Shown one piece after another: positions 13,822 through 20,686 of a DNA stretch of 30,445 bases (positions are counted from its first letter, which is position 1; each line of letters starts with the position of its first letter). A program made the translations under genes and the position numbers. This stretch comes from JBQTJN01 sp052387095 (lineage in GTDB: Bacteria > Pseudomonadota > Alphaproteobacteria > Micavibrionales > Micavibrionaceae). Location: the NCBI GenBank assembly GCA_052387095.1, contig JBQTJN010000045.1, forward strand, positions 1 to 30,445, in the 5' to 3' direction. The notes below the pieces were generated by a model, which was not told the DNA's origin, did no database searches, and saw nothing but the letters and a program-made list of their open reading frames with translations.

Positions 13822-13834
13822 GTTAGAACCTCAA
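13822..13834 (+). mobile_element. Attachment site junction (attR-like)
   Basis: GTTAGA (13822-13827, element arm) is followed by the 7-bp core ACCTCAA (13828-13834) and then by tRNA stem sequence CGCTG. It mirrors the junction at 12809-12821. Removing one core copy and everything between restores an intact tRNA gene. Confidence 0.85.
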
Positions 13835-13865
13835 CGCTGCGCGTCTACCATTCCGCCACGGCCGC
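13828..13865 (-). pseudogene. 5' half of the split tRNA-Leu(GAG) gene
   Basis: On the minus strand: acceptor GCGGCCG, TG, the D region GCGGAATGGTAGACGCGC, the 5' anticodon stem CAGCG and the loop TTGAGGT. After the loop the tRNA sequence stops and TCTAAC begins. The matching 3' half is at 12761-12815. Upstream (13866-13970) lies about 100 bases with no gene, which should hold the original tRNA promoter. If that promoter is active, a truncated tRNA half would be made. Confidence 0.92.
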
Positions 13866-13970
13866 GGCAGTAAATGTCTGGATTTGCATATCAAATAGGG
13901 TGGGACGGCGCAAGCCGCAAGATCGTTGCAACGCCGCAAGCTATTTATTTTACGTATAAAAAAGATATGT

Positions 13971-14801
13971 TTATGGTTTTATACCAGGTATAACCGGTTT
14001 TAGAGAAAATTCAGGAACGGCTAGCAAATCAGATGGACTGGGTTCCGGCGGTTCAAAAAAGTTGGGGTTGCTTTTTATAATCTCAGCCCGGAATTGCTGT
14101 TCAGCTTCGCTAGACCGTAAAGAACCTGTTGATTGTGATTTTGAGTCCGAAGACCATTGAACCGTTGCCTGACCGGAATGGATTAATAATTTTCCGCCTC
14201 CTTCAAGTTTCAGCTCATAGCCATTCCTGTAACGAATGCTTTCCAGAACCTTGATCTCCGTAAGATTATCGGGTGTTCCCTTATAAACTCTTGGATTTTT
14301 AAGATCATAATCCTCCGTAACAAGGACATATGAACCGAGTTTTGATGGATCAGGAAAAACTTCAAAAATCCCCTTTGTGTCTGTCCGGAGATTGACCTTA
14401 AACTCGTTATTTTTCCAGCGCGCATTAAGACCCTTCAGGCTGTCTTCTCCCATAATCGTTACGCCGATTTTTGTGTTTTGATCTGTATTGTTATTATATG
14501 TCAGCGTACCTTTACCCTGCATAGGCGAGAGTTCCAGCTTATGAATTTTTTCAGGACCCGTTTTGGATTTTTCAACAATCTCAACATACTCAGATTCTCT
14601 TCCGGCCGGGCTTGAAGTACTACCGCTGGAACCCTTATCCATGCGATAAACAGTCTGGCTGCCTTTCGGGATCATAAACCAGTCACCTTCATTTGTTCTG
14701 AACAGCACAGCGCCTGAGACCGTGGTGACAGCAATATTAATATCTGCTGATTTTACGTCTTGATGCGTCGTGACTTGTTGAAATTGAGATTTAAGACTCA
14801 T
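13971..14801 (-). CDS. Unknown protein with a Pro-rich tail ending in PGIKP
   Basis: A 276-residue hydrophilic protein that I do not recognise. It lacks a signal peptide and membrane segments. Most of it looks beta-rich (INIAVTTVSGAVLFRTNEGD, GTLTYNNNTDQNTKIGVTIM, GGGKLLIHSGQATVQWSSD), with a Ser/Gly-rich linker at about residues 56-68. The last 30 residues are Pro-rich and end SLKPVIPGIKP, comparable to PVPQPGLKP at the end of the 441-aa protein at 1104. AAGGGTG lies upstream of the ATG. Codon use is AT-richer than the core genes. It sits directly upstream of the split tRNA gene, so it may be accessory DNA from another event at the same locus. Confidence 0.65.
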   Translation of the reverse strand: MSLKSQFQQVTTHQDVKSADINIAVTTVSGAVLFRTNEGDWFMIPKGSQTVYRMDKGSSGSTSSPAGRESEYVEIVEKSKTGPEKIHKLELSPMQGKGTLTYNNNTDQNTKIGVTIMGEDSLKGLNARWKNNEFKVNLRTDTKGIFEVFPDPSKLGSYVLVTEDYDLKNPRVYKGTPDNLTEIKVLESIRYRNGYELKLEGGGKLLIHSGQATVQWSSDSKSQSTGSLRSSEAEQQFRAEIIKSNPNFFEPPEPSPSDLLAVPEFSLKPVIPGIKP

Positions 14802-14878
14802 ATGGACACACCCTTAAAATATGTTATTAAATTTCGTTATCATAGCACGGCAATGGTTAAATTTTGATTAAGGCTCAT

Positions 14879-15514
14879 ATGTCTCATTACGCCGAATATA
14901 AATCGAAAAACCTGCAAGATATCGCTGGAATCGCCAGGGCTTTCCCGTTCGCACTCATCTGCAAAAACTCGGAAGGAGCAGCACCCGATATCATCAGTGC
15001 GCCCGTCCTGATCAGGCCGGATGGGGCTTCTGCCGAATTTCACATCGCCCGTAACAATGAAGCGGCTGCGAATTTTATGAAAGGCGGCAGCGTGCGGATC
15101 ATATTCCGCGGCCCGGCGGCGCATATTTCCCCAACCTGGTATCAGGAGCGCTGGAAGAGCGGTAGTGATCCGTCAAAAACAGCGCCGACCTATAATTACG
15201 TCGAGGCGCGGGTGACGGGTGCGCTCAAAACCATGGATGATGCCGCATTAAAAACACACCTGCAGAAACTGGTTTCACATTTCGAAGGCGATCAGGGCTG
15301 GCGCTTCGAGGAAATAAACGAAGAGTTTTACAAAAAGCTCAGCGCCATGATCGTGAGCTTCACGCTTGACATTGAGGAAGCGGAAGCTATTTTCAAGCTC
15401 TCGCAGGAGCAAACACCGGGGGATCATCCTTATATTACGCGGGGGCTGCAGGAGCGCGACCGTGCCGGTGATGAGGCGCTGGCGGCAATGATGGAAAAAT
15501 ACCGTGCCCCCTGA
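14879..15514 (+). CDS. FMN-binding PaiB-family protein
   Basis: A 211-residue protein of the PaiB / FMN-binding split-barrel family. Characteristic stretches are FPFALIC near the N-terminus, FHIARNNEAAANFMKGG (about 54-70), IIFRGPAAHISPTWY (about 75-89), PTYNYVEARVTG (about 102-113) and FKLSQ (about 176-180). In Bacillus, PaiB acts as a transcriptional regulator, while other members may be flavin-dependent oxidoreductases; which applies here cannot be told. The ATG at 14879, with AAGG five bases ahead, is preferred over a TTG five codons upstream. Its end overlaps the lipB start by 11 bases, so the two are probably translated together. Confidence 0.82.
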   Translation: MSHYAEYKSKNLQDIAGIARAFPFALICKNSEGAAPDIISAPVLIRPDGASAEFHIARNNEAAANFMKGGSVRIIFRGPAAHISPTWYQERWKSGSDPSKTAPTYNYVEARVTGALKTMDDAALKTHLQKLVSHFEGDQGWRFEEINEEFYKKLSAMIVSFTLDIEEAEAIFKLSQEQTPGDHPYITRGLQERDRAGDEALAAMMEKYRAP

Positions 15515-16247
15515 ATGGAAAATATCGCGCGGTTTGACGCCCTACGAAGAGGCGCTTAGCTATATGGATGAGCGTGTCGCGAAGATCAATGAGGGCAGCG
15601 CCGGAGAATGTGTCTGGCTGCTCGAACACCCGCCTTTATATACGGCCGGCACCAGCGCGAAGGACACCGACCTGCTCGACGCGCGTTTTCCGGTTTATAA
15701 ATCGGGCCGCGGCGGGCAATACACCTATCACGGGCCCGGCCAGCGCGTGGCTTACGTGATGCTCGATCTGAAAAAACGCTCTCAGAACTGCATTCCCCGC
15801 GAAAGCGGGGATCTGGGATGCGTCGAAAAAGATTCCCGCTTTCGCGGGAAAAGCACCGGTTCTGTACCAGACATTAAAAAATATGTCTGCTCTCTGGAAG
15901 AATGGATTATTCGCACGCTTGCTGAATTTGATGTGCGAGGAGAAAGACGCGACGGACGCATTGGTATTTGGGTGGACACGCCGGCCCACCCCGCGCATGC
16001 GGGGGATGTAAAAAGCGAGAAAAAAATCGCCGCCGTCGGCGTGCGCATCCGCCACTGGGTGACGCTGCACGGGATTTCCATCAACGTCAATCCGGATCTG
16101 ACACATTTTTCCGGCATCGTGCCGTGCGGGATTGCAGAGCACGGCGTGACGTCGCTGTGGGAATGGGGTGTTAAGGCATCAATGCAGGAGCTGGACGAGG
16201 CTCTTAAGAAACAATGGCCGTTCGTTTTCAGTCAGCCGCGAGGCTGA
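15504..16247 (+). CDS. lipB: Lipoyl(octanoyl) transferase with in-frame repeat insertions
   Basis: A 247-residue LipB that moves octanoate from acyl-carrier protein to lipoyl domains. Family motifs are YKSGRGGQYTYHGPGQ (about 65-80), KIAAVGVRIRHWVTLHGISI with the catalytic Lys (about 174-192), and FSGIVPCGI with the catalytic Cys208. Two stretches do not belong to the family: residues about 93-122 and about 159-172. Both are encoded by palindromic repeat DNA (15780-15869 and about 15978-16019). Both keep the frame and leave the catalytic residues intact; they would sit in surface loops. The start is GTG, overlapping the PaiB-like gene by 11 bases. The 3' end overlaps the opposite-strand amidohydrolase by 20 bases. 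Confidence 0.93.
   Translation: MPPEWKISRGLTPYEEALSYMDERVAKINEGSAGECVWLLEHPPLYTAGTSAKDTDLLDARFPVYKSGRGGQYTYHGPGQRVAYVMLDLKKRSQNCIPRESGDLGCVEKDSRFRGKSTGSVPDIKKYVCSLEEWIIRTLAEFDVRGERRDGRIGIWVDTPAHPAHAGDVKSEKKIAAVGVRIRHWVTLHGISINVNPDLTHFSGIVPCGIAEHGVTSLWEWGVKASMQELDEALKKQWPFVFSQPRG
15793..15850. repeat. Palindromic repeat inside lipB (copy 1)
   Basis: Two inverted halves, each itself a hairpin: CCCCGC-GAAA-GCGGGG (15795-15810) and CCCGC-TTTC-GCGGG (15835-15848). The halves TTCCCCGC...GGGGATCT and AGATTCCCGC...GCGGGAA are near-perfect reverse complements. This is the same family as the copies at 17177 and 26293. Translated, it gives the CIPRESGDLG and DSRFRGK stretches often produced by such repeats. 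Confidence 0.9.
15989..16004. repeat. Second palindrome inside lipB (half copy)
   Basis: CCCCGC-GCAT-GCGGGG forms a 6-bp hairpin stem around a tetraloop inside a second extra segment of lipB. It resembles one half of the repeat family with a different loop. Only a half unit is recognisable, so the family assignment is less certain than for copy 1. Confidence 0.6.
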
Positions 16248-17106
16248 CCAGCCGGGTTTGGGCAAAATCGGCACAGAAAACAATGAACCGCTCGATATCC
16301 GCTTTCACGGATTCAAAATTTGCCGACTTCTCGTTCCGCTCTTCATTCATAAACAGGGATTTGTTTACTTCGATCTGCAGAGAGTGCCGATGTCGCGCAG
16401 GGGAGGCATAGCGTCCGATCAGCTCGGCGCCCTTGAACGGGTCATTGATGGTGATGTGATAGCCTAACCCACGCAGGAAATCCCGCGCTGCGTGCGTGAA
16501 GGCACGATCGCAGGTCGTGCCGTCGCGATCGCCGAGAACAAAATCCGATGCGTGCACGTGGTTGCCCTCAATACGCGTCGGCTGGCGCGGCCGCGCGGAT
16601 GTAGACGGCATTGAGTGACAATTGATATGCCAGACCTGCCCGAAATTATAATGCGCGGTGTTGAGAAGCGTTTCCAATGCGGCGTGGTAAGGTTTGTAAT
16701 AGCGCTCGATGCGCTGCGCGATATCCGGCGCGCCGATAGTGCGGCCGTAGACTGGCAGGCCTGGTTTGACCAGGCGGCGGATCAGCCCGATGCCGGCTTC
16801 GGAGCGTGGACCCGGATGAATATCGCCATAGGGCCACGCACCGCCCGCCAGCAGGTTCGGATCGATGTCATCCACCGCGCGGTTCGTATCAATATAGGAG
16901 CGCGGGAACAAGGCGCAGAGCAGGGCGCTGCCGTGCGCGGGCGCGCCTGAAAATAATTCATCGACGAACCTGTCTTCGGCTTTTTCAAGATCTGCGCGCG
17001 CGCAGGAAAAGCGGAAATCATCCGGGTACACCGATCCGCTATGCGGCGAGTCGAAGACAAGCGGCAGGGGTATATCGGATTCGAAGATCTGGTAGACGTT
17101 TTTCAT
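16228..17106 (-). CDS. N-formylglutamate amidohydrolase family protein
   Basis: A 292-residue member of the FGase family (HutG-like zinc amidohydrolases). Typical stretches are VFDSPHSGSVYP (about 18-29, metal ligand His), QVWHINCHSMPS (about 156-167), DFVLGDRDGTTC (about 188-199) and QIEVNKSLFMNE (about 254-265). The classical reaction hydrolyses N-formyl-L-glutamate in histidine degradation, but no hut genes are nearby, so the true substrate may differ. The ATG at 17106 is chosen; an ATG 10 codons and a TTG 12 codons upstream are alternatives, and none has a clear ribosome binding site. It converges on lipB with a 20-base overlap. Confidence 0.88.
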   Translation of the reverse strand: MKNVYQIFESDIPLPLVFDSPHSGSVYPDDFRFSCARADLEKAEDRFVDELFSGAPAHGSALLCALFPRSYIDTNRAVDDIDPNLLAGGAWPYGDIHPGPRSEAGIGLIRRLVKPGLPVYGRTIGAPDIAQRIERYYKPYHAALETLLNTAHYNFGQVWHINCHSMPSTSARPRQPTRIEGNHVHASDFVLGDRDGTTCDRAFTHAARDFLRGLGYHITINDPFKGAELIGRYASPARHRHSLQIEVNKSLFMNEERNEKSANFESVKADIERFIVFCADFAQTRLVSLAAD

Positions 17107-17176
17107 GGTGGGAAGTATAGGGCGGGTATTACCCATTGACAATTGCCAGGTAAAACGGACCTAATAATATAGTGTA

Positions 17177-17231
17177 TTCCCCGCGAAAGCGGGGATCTCA
17201 AACGGATAAGGTCCCCGCCTTCGCGGGGAAA
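17177..17231. repeat. Palindromic repeat upstream of serS
   Basis: Left half 17177-17198 (TTCCCCGCGAAAGCGGGG then ATCT) and right half 17210-17231 (GGTCCCCGCCTTCGCGGGGA then AA) are near-perfect reverse complements, and each forms its own hairpin. It lies in the 141-base gap between the divergent amidohydrolase and serS genes, only 16 bases before the serS start codon. It is therefore in or next to the serS leader. The left half is identical to the left half of the copy inside lipB. Confidence 0.92.
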
Positions 17232-17247
17232 GCAGTAAGAAAAAATT

Positions 17248-18528
17248 ATGCACGATATAAAAGCCATACGGGAAAAACCCGGTGAATTTGATGCCGGCTG
17301 GGCGAGGCGGGGCCTGCCCGCGCAAACACCGGCTATCCTGAAACTGGATGAGGAACACCGCGCTGTAAAGACGCAACTGCAAAAATTACAGGCTACGCGC
17401 AATGAAGAATCTCAAAAGGTTGGAGAGATAAAAAAATCTGGCGGAGATGCTCAGGCCCAGATGGATCGGGTGAACGCTATCAAAGAGCAACTGGGCAAGT
17501 TGGAGGAAACAGAACGCAGGTTCGATGAAAGCCTCAACAGAATTCTTGCCGCGTTGCCCAACATCCTCGCCTCCGACGTGCCGGACGGAAAAGATGAAAC
17601 CGCCAACGTCGAAATCCGCAAGGGCGGCGAGCCGAAAAAACTCAATTCAAAAGTGCCCGATCACAGCGAGATCGGCGAAGCGCTGGGCATGATGGATTTC
17701 GAAACCGCCGCAAAAATGTCGGGCTCGCGCTTTGTGATTTTGCAGGCGGGCCTCGCGCGGCTTGAGCGCGCGCTCGTGCAGTTTATGCTCGATACCCATA
17801 CGCAGGAGCATGCCTATACCGAAGTCTCGCCGCCACTGCTGGTCAACGATAAAACCATGTTCGGCACCGGCCAGCTGCCGAAATTCGCCGATGACCAGTT
17901 CCGCACCACGCGCGGCGACTGGCTGATTCCGACTTCCGAAGTGCCGCTGACCAATATTGTCGCCGACATGATCATTGATGAGGAGACATTGCCGCGCAGG
18001 TACACCGCTTTCACGCCGTGTTTCCGGCAAGAGGCGGGCGCAGCCGGCAAGGACACCAGCGGCATGATCCGCCAGCACCAGTTTTATAAAGTCGAGATGG
18101 TCAGCATCACGAAACCCGAGGATAGCGAAGCCGAGCACGAGCGCATGACGGGATGCGCGGAAAAGATTTTGGCGAAACTCGGTCTGCCGTTCCGTACGCT
18201 GGTCCTGTGCGCCGGCGATACGGGGTTTGGCGCGCGCAAGACCTATGACATAGAGGTCTGGCTGCCGGGGCAGGGGCGCTACCGCGAGATTTCCAGCTGT
18301 TCGAATTGTGGGGATTTTCAGGGGCGGCGCATGAATGCGCGCACAAAGGCTAAGGGGGCCAAAGACACGCGCTTCCTCCATACATTAAACGGCTCCGGCG
18401 TCGCCGCGGGCCGCGCGCTGATCGCGGTCATGGAAAATTACTATGATTCTGCCGATGGCGGCATCTTTGTGCCGGAGGTGCTTAAACCCTATATGGGCGG
18501 GCTGGAAAAAATCCTGTCGGTTAAATAA
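17248..18528 (+). CDS. serS: Seryl-tRNA synthetase
   Basis: A 426-residue class II aminoacyl-tRNA synthetase, of standard length. The N-terminal coiled-coil arm (about residues 28-105) is Lys/Glu/Gln-rich and binds the long variable arm of tRNA-Ser. Class II motif 2 is seen in YTAFTPCFRQEAGAAGKDT (about 252-270), followed by GMIRQHQFYKVEM. Motif 3 is LNGSGVAAGRALIAVMENYY (about 385-404). The TSEVPL stretch (about 231-236) helps bind serine. The product charges both tRNA-Ser and tRNA-Sec. It is directly followed by pcm with no gap. Confidence 0.97.
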   Translation: MHDIKAIREKPGEFDAGWARRGLPAQTPAILKLDEEHRAVKTQLQKLQATRNEESQKVGEIKKSGGDAQAQMDRVNAIKEQLGKLEETERRFDESLNRILAALPNILASDVPDGKDETANVEIRKGGEPKKLNSKVPDHSEIGEALGMMDFETAAKMSGSRFVILQAGLARLERALVQFMLDTHTQEHAYTEVSPPLLVNDKTMFGTGQLPKFADDQFRTTRGDWLIPTSEVPLTNIVADMIIDEETLPRRYTAFTPCFRQEAGAAGKDTSGMIRQHQFYKVEMVSITKPEDSEAEHERMTGCAEKILAKLGLPFRTLVLCAGDTGFGARKTYDIEVWLPGQGRYREISSCSNCGDFQGRRMNARTKAKGAKDTRFLHTLNGSGVAAGRALIAVMENYYDSADGGIFVPEVLKPYMGGLEKILSVK

Positions 18529-19218
18529 ATGAACACACAGAATATCAACCGCCGCATCCGTCTTGTCATGCAGCTGCGCAACCAAGGCATTACAGACACG
18601 CGCGTACTTTCGGCGATCGAAAAAGTGCCGCGTCATGAATTCGTGCCGGCAGCCGTGAAGGACCAGGCCTGGGATGATATCGCGCTGCCCATCGCCTGCG
18701 GTCAGACCATCAGTCAGCCTTATATCGTCGCCGCGATGACGCAGGTGCTCGAAGTGACGGACCGCGACAAGGTGCTGGAGATCGGCACGGGCTGTGGTTA
18801 CCAGACGGCCGTCCTTGCACATCTTTGCCGCCGCGTCTATTCGATCGAACGCCATAGACCTTTGAGAGATGAGGCCGAAAAGCGCCTTGAATCTTTAAAA
18901 CTGCGCAACGTGACGACACTGGCCGCTGACGGCATGCTCGGCTGGCCGGCGCAGGCGCCATTCGACAAGATCATTGTCACGGCCGCCGCGCGCGAAAAGC
19001 CGCCGCAGGCCCTGATCGACCAGCTTAAAGTCGGCGGGCTTCTTGTTATCCCGGTGGGGGAGAGCGGGGCGCAGGTTCTGCGCCGTTATAAAAAGGAATC
19101 CGATGATGCCTATTCCGTTAAAGATCTCATGAAAGTGCGTTTCGTGCCGCTGCTGCCGGATATGGCGAAGAGCGGCGAAGAAGACGCAGAAAAGAAAAAA
19201 GGAAACAGATCAATTTAA
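18529..19218 (+). CDS. pcm: Protein-L-isoaspartate O-methyltransferase
   Basis: A 229-residue SAM-dependent repair enzyme that methylates isoaspartyl residues in aged proteins. Visible signatures are PRHEFVP (about 35-41), the substrate loop CGQTISQPYIVAAMTQ (about 58-73), the SAM-binding motif VLEIGTGCGYQTAVL (about 83-97), and FDKIIVTAAAREKPP. The ATG follows the serS stop directly. In many alphaproteobacteria surE lies between serS and pcm, but here it is absent. The last 20 residues are charged and probably flexible. Confidence 0.95.
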   Translation: MNTQNINRRIRLVMQLRNQGITDTRVLSAIEKVPRHEFVPAAVKDQAWDDIALPIACGQTISQPYIVAAMTQVLEVTDRDKVLEIGTGCGYQTAVLAHLCRRVYSIERHRPLRDEAEKRLESLKLRNVTTLAADGMLGWPAQAPFDKIIVTAAAREKPPQALIDQLKVGGLLVIPVGESGAQVLRRYKKESDDAYSVKDLMKVRFVPLLPDMAKSGEEDAEKKKGNRSI

Positions 19219-19222
19219 AAAA

Positions 19223-19332
19223 TGTCACCCCCACGAAGGCGGGGGTCTGGCAATTTCGATGTGCGCAGCAAAGCCGCGCGCTTTACCGGATCCCCGCTGT
19301 TAATGCCCGCTGCGCGTGCCGCGGGGATGACA
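19223..19332. repeat. Degenerate palindromic repeat between pcm and the LytM gene
   Basis: The outer arms begin TGTCACCCCC (19223-19232) and end GGGGATGACA (19323-19332). They are near-complementary, and several smaller GC-rich inverted units lie inside (CCCCCACGAAGGCGGGGG at 19228-19245; CCCGCTGCGCGTGCCGCGGG). It is a longer, more decayed or nested relative of the other palindromic repeats. It occupies most of the space before the start at 19387 and leaves a frame open, which makes that gene look 55 codons longer than it is. Confidence 0.7.
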
Positions 19333-19386
19333 ATATTTTTTAAACACATCTACTCGCCCGGGACATTTGCGTGTACAATGCCGGCC

Positions 19387-20412
19387 ATGAATAAAGCGCG
19401 TTTTTTCATACTCTTGCTGACCGTTTTGATGCTGCCCGCCTGTCTCGAGCGCACGCGCGGGCCCGCGCCGGTTTCTGCTTACGGCTCCACGGAAGGCGTC
19501 GGCACGCTCGGCGTGCATACAGTCGAGGACGGTGACACGTTGTGGACGATTTCACAGCGCTATGATATCGCCATCCGCGATCTTGTCATGTCCAACAATC
19601 TGCAACCGCCATACCGTTTTGTACGCGGCCTGCGCCTGCGCCTGCCACGCCCGTACGAATACACGGCGCGGCACGGCGACAGCATTTACACAGTTTCGCG
19701 CATGTTCAAAACCAGCCCGTCGGAACTCGCGCACCTCAACAACCTGCGCGCGCCTTACTCGCTGAACCCCGGCCAGCTTATCCGCCTGCCGGTCATAAGC
19801 GCGCAAAATGCCGCCGCGGTGCCGGGCCTGACGCCGACGACGCCGGGCGAGGCCGTCCAGGTCGGGCAGGTCACAAGCGAGCCGCTGGCGCTGCTGCCTG
19901 GGCAAAGCGCCGCGCCGGCGCCGATAAGCGATATCGCGTCCGCGCCTTATGAAACCGCTTCGCTGCCGCCGCAGCCGGAGATCGTGCAGCCCGCACGCAA
20001 GAACCCGATCACTGCGAAAACACCGAAGCGCGCCTCCGGTAAATTTCTGCGCCCTGTCAATGGCCGCGTGATTTCCGGTTACGGTCCGAAAGAAGGCGGC
20101 TTCCACAATGACGGCATCAACATTGCCGCGCCTAAAGGTACGCCGGTCAAGGCCGCCGAGAATGGCGTTGTCGTTTATGCGGGCAACAAACTGAAAGGAT
20201 CGGGTAATCTTATTTTGATCCGCCATGAAAACCGCTGGATGAGCGCCTACGGGCATCTCGATAATATAAAGGTGAAGCGCGGTGACGTGATCAAATACGG
20301 GCAGGAGATCGGCACGGTCGGCTCGACCGGCTCCGTCGATGCGCCACAACTGCATTTTGAAATCCGCCGCGGCACGGAGGCTCTTAACCCGCAGACCTAT
20401 CTGGAGGGTTGA
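19387..20412 (+). CDS. LysM/LytM (degenerate M23) lipoprotein, NlpD/DipM-like
   Basis: A 341-residue envelope protein. A signal with lipobox LPAC19 points to a lipoprotein. Two LysM domains follow (about 44-87 and 91-135) that should bind peptidoglycan, then a Pro/Ala-rich linker, then a LytM/M23 domain (about 218-338). Active M23 enzymes have HxxxD and HxH zinc ligands; here these positions read N241-DGI-N245 and Q321-L-H323. The domain is therefore probably not catalytic and may activate an amidase during division, as NlpD, EnvC and DipM-type factors do. The ATG at 19387 is chosen because it gives an intact signal peptide; upstream codons are repeat DNA. A TGATG overlap couples it to the next gene. 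Confidence 0.88.
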   Translation: MNKARFFILLLTVLMLPACLERTRGPAPVSAYGSTEGVGTLGVHTVEDGDTLWTISQRYDIAIRDLVMSNNLQPPYRFVRGLRLRLPRPYEYTARHGDSIYTVSRMFKTSPSELAHLNNLRAPYSLNPGQLIRLPVISAQNAAAVPGLTPTTPGEAVQVGQVTSEPLALLPGQSAAPAPISDIASAPYETASLPPQPEIVQPARKNPITAKTPKRASGKFLRPVNGRVISGYGPKEGGFHNDGINIAAPKGTPVKAAENGVVVYAGNKLKGSGNLILIRHENRWMSAYGHLDNIKVKRGDVIKYGQEIGTVGSTGSVDAPQLHFEIRRGTEALNPQTYLEG

Positions 20413-20414
20413 TG

Positions 20415-20591
20415 ATGACGACGAAGAAGAAAATCATCATAGCCCTTGCGATCCTTATCCCCGTCCTGCTGTTTGCCGCGGCGGGGCTCGGCAAGGAAAC
20501 GGCCTTCTCCCAAATTATGTTCTTAATTCTTTTCGGGCTCATGATTCTCTGCGGCATAGGCTTTATCCGCCTTGTGCAAAAATATTACTGA
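20415..20591 (+). CDS. Small two-helix membrane protein
   Basis: A 58-residue protein with a short basic N-terminus (MTTKKK), then two hydrophobic helices (about residues 7-26 and 33-51) and a basic tail. GGAGGG at 20403-20408 is spaced 6 bases from this ATG; an ATG three bases earlier is also possible. It overlaps or abuts the end of the LytM gene, so it is part of that operon. I recognise no family. A role at the membrane with the envelope genes next to it is possible, but only position suggests it. Confidence 0.65.
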   Translation: MTTKKKIIIALAILIPVLLFAAAGLGKETAFSQIMFLILFGLMILCGIGFIRLVQKYY

Positions 20592-20615
20592 TTTTTCAGG
20601 CTTTCAGGGGCGCCC

Positions 20616-20643
20616 TTGTTTTTATAATCCAAGCGTTTATAGT
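20616..20643 (+). promoter_or_regulatory. Candidate promoter for yajC-secDF
   Basis: TTGTTT (20616-20621) and TATAGT (20638-20643) are spaced by 16 bases in the 95-base gap upstream of yajC. The match is moderate; the genes could also be read through from upstream. Confidence 0.3.
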
Positions 20644-20686
20644 CCTGTCCTGTTAAATTTCGACCCTAAGAAAGAGGAAAATCTTC

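Larger units (their letters stand above)
12816..13834. mobile_element. 1019-bp integrative element in tRNA-Leu(GAG) carrying a replacement tRNA
   Basis: The element interrupts a tRNA-Leu gene exactly at the anticodon loop. It is bounded by direct copies of the 7-bp loop sequence (12809-12815 and 13828-13834). Inverted 6-bp arms lie just inside (12816-12821 and 13822-13827). Inside are an intact tRNA-Leu(GAG), a 111-codon gene with promoter and terminator, and clusters of the 8-mer TCGCAACA near both ends. No integrase is present, so it would need a recombinase from elsewhere. The integrated element keeps the cell supplied with the tRNA isoacceptor it destroys. Whether it still moves is unknown. 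Confidence 0.85.

Noticed and set aside
12816..13834. Group I intron or archaeal-type intron in tRNA-Leu
   Set aside because: Introns in tRNA anticodon loops exist, but this insert contains another tRNA gene and an independent protein gene with promoter and terminator. It is also flanked by a duplicated 7-bp loop with inverted arms, which fits recombination better. The RNA could still pair through UCUAAC/GUUAGA, so I keep it as an alternative only.
19222..19386. 55-codon extension of the LytM lipoprotein
   Set aside because: It is made of palindromic repeat DNA, and it would bury the lipoprotein signal peptide.
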